NCBI GenBank assembly: GCA_002794785.1 | Contig: NBBA01000005.1 | Location: 1,612,001 to 1,676,000 of the forward strand | Origin: Coniferiporia sulphurascens | Lineage: Eukaryota; Basidiomycota; Agaricomycetes; Hymenochaetales; Hymenochaetaceae | DNA length: 64,000 nucleotides | Direction: 5' to 3' | Shown: positions 59,595 through 64,000 of the stretch, one piece after another | Numbering within the stretch: the first letter of the stretch is position 1 | How the letters are laid out: every line of letters begins with the position of its first letter | Made by a program: the position numbers and the translations under genes | Notes under the pieces: model-generated | Told to the model about the DNA's origin: nothing | Seen by the model: the letters and a program-made list of their open reading frames with translations, nothing else | The model's database searches: none

Positions 59595-60612
59595 GATGAT
59601 AGATAAGTGTAGGTGAGGTGAGGGGTGTGGTGGTAGTGGTAGGAGAGAAAGCTGACGACAGAGGCAAGAGGGATACGAGCTGCTTTATATACGCTATTCG
59701 TTCCAAAAATAGGCAAGGCGGGTCTATGGTCTTCCCCCCGAAATGTATGCACAGCCAATCTCGAATCCCCATCCCCCCAAATCCGATCGCATCGATATAC
59801 CCATGTCTCATTTTGTTATTTCTTAGTATTAGCCCCTTTGGTAACTATCAATATCGTTCTACTTTTACCGTCGCGATGGAAGCTCAGCGGCCACACAGCC
59901 TGTCCCCAGAAGGGGCCCGCGCAGCACAGCAAGTTGAATATGCACGGCACAACGAGCTCTGATGGAACTCTGTCAATATCACGAGAATACAAATTTTCTG
60001 GTCATCGTCGGCCATCCCTTCGGAGGAAGAACGGCTTATCTTCTAGTTCAGGAGTTGCATCAAGTCCGGTTCCTCAAGGCAGCGCAACCATCAATGTTAT
60101 TGGAGCAAGAGCTCTGGGAACAATGCGCGAAGAATCGCGGATGGTAACAGGATGCTGCGCAGCAGACAGGGCCAGGCTTCCAAGGTGGCGACTGTTTGCC
60201 ACCCCTGAGCCCCCTTGCATACAGACAACCCGTGCCATCTCATCCTCATCGATACTACCATGTACATAGCTAGTCCTTGATCAAGATCGTGCATACTTGG
60301 TTAATATCACGCTGGCGCGCAAAGCGCTGAGCCTGCAAGTCGTAGAGCGCCTGCCCGAGTGGCTCGACGCGGGGCCGCAGGCTGGCCGCTGCATTGAAGG
60401 CCAGATAGAGCACCCAAAGGGGACTGAGCCCGCCTGAAAAGGACAGGGTGACGCCGTGCGCCTGCCTGTCACGCGTTATGCCATCAGCGCGGTGAATGCA
60501 TCGGACACGGACTCGGACACGCAGCCCGCAGTCCACGAGCCCACGTCTCGCAGCCCGCAGCCTACGAGCCCACATCCCGCACTCCGACGTCCCTCCTTTT
60601 ACCTACACAACC
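59595..60612. promoter_or_regulatory. Divergent intergenic region (1.02 kb), CipC / SNF7, with unsupported ORFs
   Basis: Holds the CipC promoter at the left, with GGTGAGG/TGGTAG-rich sequence near 59610-59640, and the SNF7 leader at the right. Plus-strand ORFs at 59874-60270 (for example MEAQRPHSLSPEGARAAQQV) look coding-like in places but have no recognised domain and no convincing splice chain, so I do not call a gene. Confidence 0.4.
60520..60577. repeat. 29-bp tandem duplication in the SNF7 leader
   Basis: Two adjoining 29-bp copies, 60520-60548 and 60549-60577. Both start CGCAGCCCGCAG and continue with the ACGAGCCCAC core. They differ at a few positions. They lie 35-93 bp upstream of the SNF7 start codon. 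Confidence 0.7.
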
Positions 60613-61541
60613 ATGTCCGGCTTCATGAGCTACTTCGTCGGCCGCAAGGACTCCAAGCAGGCCACGCGCGACGCCATCGTCACGCTGCGCCAGCAGCTGC
60701 AGATGCTCGAGAAGAAGGAGGAGCATCTGCAGAAGAAGGTCGACGAGGAGCTCAAGAAAGCCAAGGCCAACGCCGTCACCAACAAAGCCGGTGCGCGCCC
60801 TCACCTCTCAACCCCCTTTATCCGTCCACCGACGCACTGAATACTTGCTTGTGCGCCAGTTGCTACCGCAGCGCTCCGGCGGAAGAAGGCGACGGAGACA
60901 GAGATCGATCGTCTTTCGGGCACGCGCCTGCAGCTCGAGATGCAGGTTAACACGCTCGAGTCGGCCAACTTCAACCAGGAGACGATGGCCGCGATGAAGA
61001 AGGGCGCCGATGCCCTCAAGACGATACATGGCAACCTGTACGTATGCTCATTCGCCGCGTTCTCGCCTGCTATTTGACAATTCATCTCTTCGTTTGCTCC
61101 GCCCCTTTGTTTGATCTGTAGAACACCGGACAAAGTCGACGGGATTATGTCTTCTATCGTCGGCCAGCGGGAGATCGCTAACGAGATTTCGGACGCGATC
61201 TCGAATCCACTGAACGCGGGAATAGACCTAGACGAGGCGAGTTCTTTTGAAATTTTGGGCGTTCTAAGTTGATGTTCAACTTCGTACCCCAACTAGGACG
61301 ATCTCAAGCAAGAATTGGAAGCACTGGAGCAGGACGAGCTCAACGAACGTCTGGCCGGTGCCGAGCGCGTGCCCACAACGTCATTACCATCTGCTACGAG
61401 AGAAGAACGTAAGCACAGATAATTACTTGTGCATTTAAAACTCAATTAACACTCATGAATCAAGCTATACGACAGCAAACTGCAGAAGAGAACGACGAGG
61501 AGGCGCAGCTCAGGGAGTTACAAGCGGCTTTGAGCATGTAG
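60613..61541 (+). CDS. SNF7: ESCRT-III subunit Snf7/Vps32 (CHMP4)
   Basis: Main filament-forming subunit of ESCRT-III, which severs membrane necks during multivesicular-body sorting, and in fungi also supports alkaline-pH signalling through Rim/Pal. The start MSGFMSYFVGRKDSKQATRD at 60613 gives the family N-terminus, then AIVTLRQQLQMLEKKEEHLQ, KKVDEELKKAKANAVTNKA, ALRRKKATETEIDRLSGTRL, QLEMQVNTLESANFNQETMA, AMKKGADALKTIHGNL, DKVDGIMSSIVGQREIANEI and SDAISNPLNAGIDLDEDDLK. The end (EEDELNERL-type block and EEAQLRELQAALSM) matches the MIM2 and C-terminal helix region. About 220 residues in five exons. Confidence 0.95.
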
Positions 61542-62042
61542 AAATCCCCCGCGCGTCTGCATTCTCCTCATTTCTATCTTACCTCCATAATACACTCTTC
61601 TTTTGGCCTTTGTTATTACCACCCATTGGGTTCCGTTCCTCGCCTCTCATCATGTCTTTGTTGTGTTTTTATCATAAGAGGTCCTCAGCGAATTGTAGTT
61701 TAATAAATAGCACGAGAGAAAGAACCAGCTGTTTCATATCTTATACCTTGAGCCTTTGTGGCTGCAATTGAGGCACGCGGGGGGCGCGAAGTGTAAGATG
61801 ACAATACTAAGCTGTAGAACTACAAGCGAATTAATATGGATATGGCTGGTGCTGAAAATCCAGTAGCGGTACTGTTTTGAACTTCGGGCATGCAGTTTGG
61901 CAAGTTAGATTGAGAAATAAGCAATAATGGAGATATAGGAATTATAATACACAAAAAGCGAGACTGCCGCGGAGTTGCGAGGAGGCTGACAAGCGAAAAC
62001 CCAGGAAAATGCATAAGCGCAGAAAGAGGTCTATCCTGACAG
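61542..62042. other. Convergent intergenic region
   Basis: 501 bp between the 3' ends of SNF7 (+) and the Nem1-like gene (-). No supported feature was seen. Confidence 0.5.
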
Positions 62043-63759
62043 TTAAAAGCCACGAAGTCCGAGGACATGCCGTACGTCACTAGTAAAGCGTAACGAGTCA
62101 AGGAAAGGGAGAAGGTCGAGTAGAGCTTCGTCATTGGGGTCGTGTGTCCAGCCTTCAATCGGGATCCCGTTTGCTGAGCGAAGGCATTCACGAGGTCAGA
62201 ACTACACGTGCCATTGGCAAGAGCACGCACCTTGATTTATGCTATAACTTACGGGTGAGTTATCGATCAGGCAAATGCGCGCAAGGTCTTCATTCAGAAC
62301 CGAAAGGTCCTTTGAGTATGCACCGTTCGGGAGCTGCGTGCAGTGCTGGGTTGCACAAGAGTTTCAGCAGTGAAAACCCACTAAAACATCTGCAGCTTAA
62401 ACACGCACTTCTCGGAAGAAACGAAGCGCAAGGATACCCCGTCCAGCATCCAGCCAATCAATGACAGGATCAGCGTACTCTTTCATCGACGCCGTAAAAA
62501 TGACGAGGGTATACCACGTAGATACCTGGATTAAAAGTTAGCGTAAACCCTCATTAGGGCGCTCACTAGACCGCGCTGACCTTGCGCAAGAAATAATCCA
62601 CGAAGGGTCGTTTATACACGTGGTACAGCGTGCTGCGGCCACCCAATACGACCTCAACCATGTGCCCCGCGCCCCTGCTTCGCCCGAAGCCAATGAGGTT
62701 CCCTAGGTTGAGCAATCCGCTGTTACCGCCCGCCGGAAATAGTGGTCGTGTTGTCGAGTGGATGAGTGTCTCATCTAAATCAAGCACGAGCGTCTTCCGG
62801 GTATGAAGCGGTGTGGGTCTTGCCGGTGGTGAGGGAGGTGCTAATGAAGACTGCACGTTACGACCGCGTGGCGGAGTCTGTGGTGAGAGATTCGAAGCCG
62901 ACAAGGAGTAAGACGTTATGACACCCGGTAATAGTGGTTGTTGGTCATCGTCGGAATTGGACGGGTCAGGGGGAATGAGGTTGAAAGTAGGCGGAGGTGG
63001 GACTATGGATTGGCTTAGCGGAGACGGTGTTGGAGATTTAGTTTGTGGCTGCAGCACATATTCCACTATTGAGGACGCGTGGGCACGAACAGACGAAGTC
63101 CTGCCAGCTGATTTTGCCCTAAGCCGCGCTTCTAGGGCACTGACCAGGTCGCTGTCGTCGTCCTTTTCGTCTCTGCCCGTCTCTGGCGCCCGCTTACGCG
63201 GCTCGTGCCGCAGCGAGCGCACAAAGCCAAGCCACAACGCACCGAGCCAATTTGTGAGTAGAACGAGCACCCGAATAAAGAACACCTGTTGAATCCAGCT
63301 GAGCTCCGGTGTAAGCGACTTGGACTGAACGGGGCTACTATTCAAGGTAGGAGGAGCGGGGTGCCGTACCGACGCAGACGTAGACGGTGACACGGACTCG
63401 GCTGAGGACGAGGACGACGCCGTATCGGTAGATGAGGCTACAGACGAGGAAGTGGATGCAGACGACGACGTTGGAAGCTGAAAACGCAAACTATTTGGTG
63501 TAGAGCCGGAGCGTTTCCGCGCGCGCACGGGTGGCGGCGCGAGCCTGCGTCGCAGATGCTCAGACCGTGCCTGCTCCGGCGTCGAAAAGAAAAACGAGCG
63601 GGCAGAAGACCACGATCGTATACGCTTTAGCGGCGGCGACGCGCCGTTGCCATCAGCGGGTGGACAGTACTCGCCGGTTGGTGTTGATGGCGGGGTAGTC
63701 GGTGCAGAGGCAGACGCAAGGACGTCGTATTGCCGGGAGAGGTAAGAAAGCGAGTTCAT
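62043..63759 (-). CDS. NEM1: Nem1-type phosphatase (FCP1/SCP family, Nem1-Spo7 complex)
   Basis: Catalytic subunit of the ER/nuclear-envelope phosphatase that activates lipin (Pah1) and so controls the switch between membrane lipid and storage lipid. The start [20 protein letters not shown] at 63759 opens a long Ser/Pro/Thr-rich region. A membrane segment lies at about residues 150-180 ([20 protein letters not shown]). The catalytic block [20 protein letters not shown] has the DxDxT signature, with both Asp visible. Then [70 protein letters not shown] and [20 protein letters not shown]. It ends VLGLRGF at 62043. About 500 residues with at least four introns near the 3' end. Family assignment is strong. 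Confidence 0.92.
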
Positions 63760-64000
63760 GGGGTCGATCGAGATTCAGAGATGTCCAGCGAGCTCTGCGG
63801 CGGCATGCAGAACGTGCGTCGAGACTCTCTGGGCAGGGTTACTAGATCACGACGATGGGAGGCATGAGGGACATGGCGGGCAACGAACAATTTCAAGTTT
63901 GTGCGTGGTCACACTTCGCCTCAAAGCGATTATCCCATTCTCTTCCTTCGTTCAGTGACACTCATTCGCGAAAAAAAACAGGGCTGGTCATCGTGCAACT

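Noticed and set aside
1..64000. CRISPR array, rRNA genes, telomeric repeats, secondary-metabolite core enzymes
   Set aside because: Looked for by eye and not seen. No regularly spaced direct repeats, no rRNA core sequence, no TTAGGG arrays, and no polyketide or peptide synthetase domains.

Overview
The window is a gene-dense, intron-rich stretch of a filamentous basidiomycete genome, most likely an Agaricomycete. Almost every gene is broken by short introns of about 45-65 bp with GT...AG ends, intergenic gaps are mostly 300-700 bp, and the gene content (GH79 beta-glucuronidase, basidiomycete-type chitin synthase, CipC/DUF3759, fungal endopolyphosphatase, RFX regulator, Spo12, Tom20) is fungal. 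Thirty-one protein-coding genes are supported. No rRNA, tRNA or CRISPR array was seen. Gene ends come from reading start and stop codons directly. Most internal splice sites are inferred from reading frame and family similarity.

Layout, left to right: secreted GH79 hydrolase (+, 0.2-2.3 kb); AAA ATPase (-), SET/MYND-type protein (-) and Tom20 (-) (2.7-7.3 kb); glutathione-transferase-like protein (+); a long, mostly disordered protein of unknown function (-) and CLPTM1-type membrane protein (-) (9.3-15.5 kb); an 851-bp poly(A)-tailed insertion with a perfect 14-bp target-site duplication (15.69-16.57 kb); chitin synthase (+); RING protein (-) and Spo12-family protein (-); Rheb GTPase (+); GH2 beta-mannosidase (-) head-to-head with a sugar transporter (+) (24.7-31.3 kb); Rrn5-like SANT protein, Nhp2 and Bfr1 (+, 31.7-37.4 kb); RFX factor (-) and endopolyphosphatase Ppn1 (-) (37.9-45.4 kb); a small unknown gene (-); acetoacetyl-CoA synthetase (+); three tandem small multi-pass membrane proteins (+, 51.7-55.8 kb; the first two are MARVEL-like); E2 ubiquitin-conjugating enzyme Ubc8 (+); THO subunit Thoc5-like (-) and CipC (-); ESCRT-III Snf7 (+); Nem1-type phosphatase (-).

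Most of this is housekeeping: membrane traffic (Snf7, CLPTM1, Bfr1), lipid and nutrient signalling (Nem1, Rheb), ribosome synthesis (Rrn5-like, Nhp2) and cell wall (chitin synthase). The clearest functional pairing is the GH2 beta-mannosidase, which has no visible signal peptide, sharing a 677-bp divergent promoter with a sugar transporter. This suggests import of a sugar or oligosaccharide followed by cleavage inside the cell. The most solid unusual structure is the retrotransposed insertion between the divergent CLPTM1 and chitin synthase genes. I found no convincing wholly new multi-gene system.
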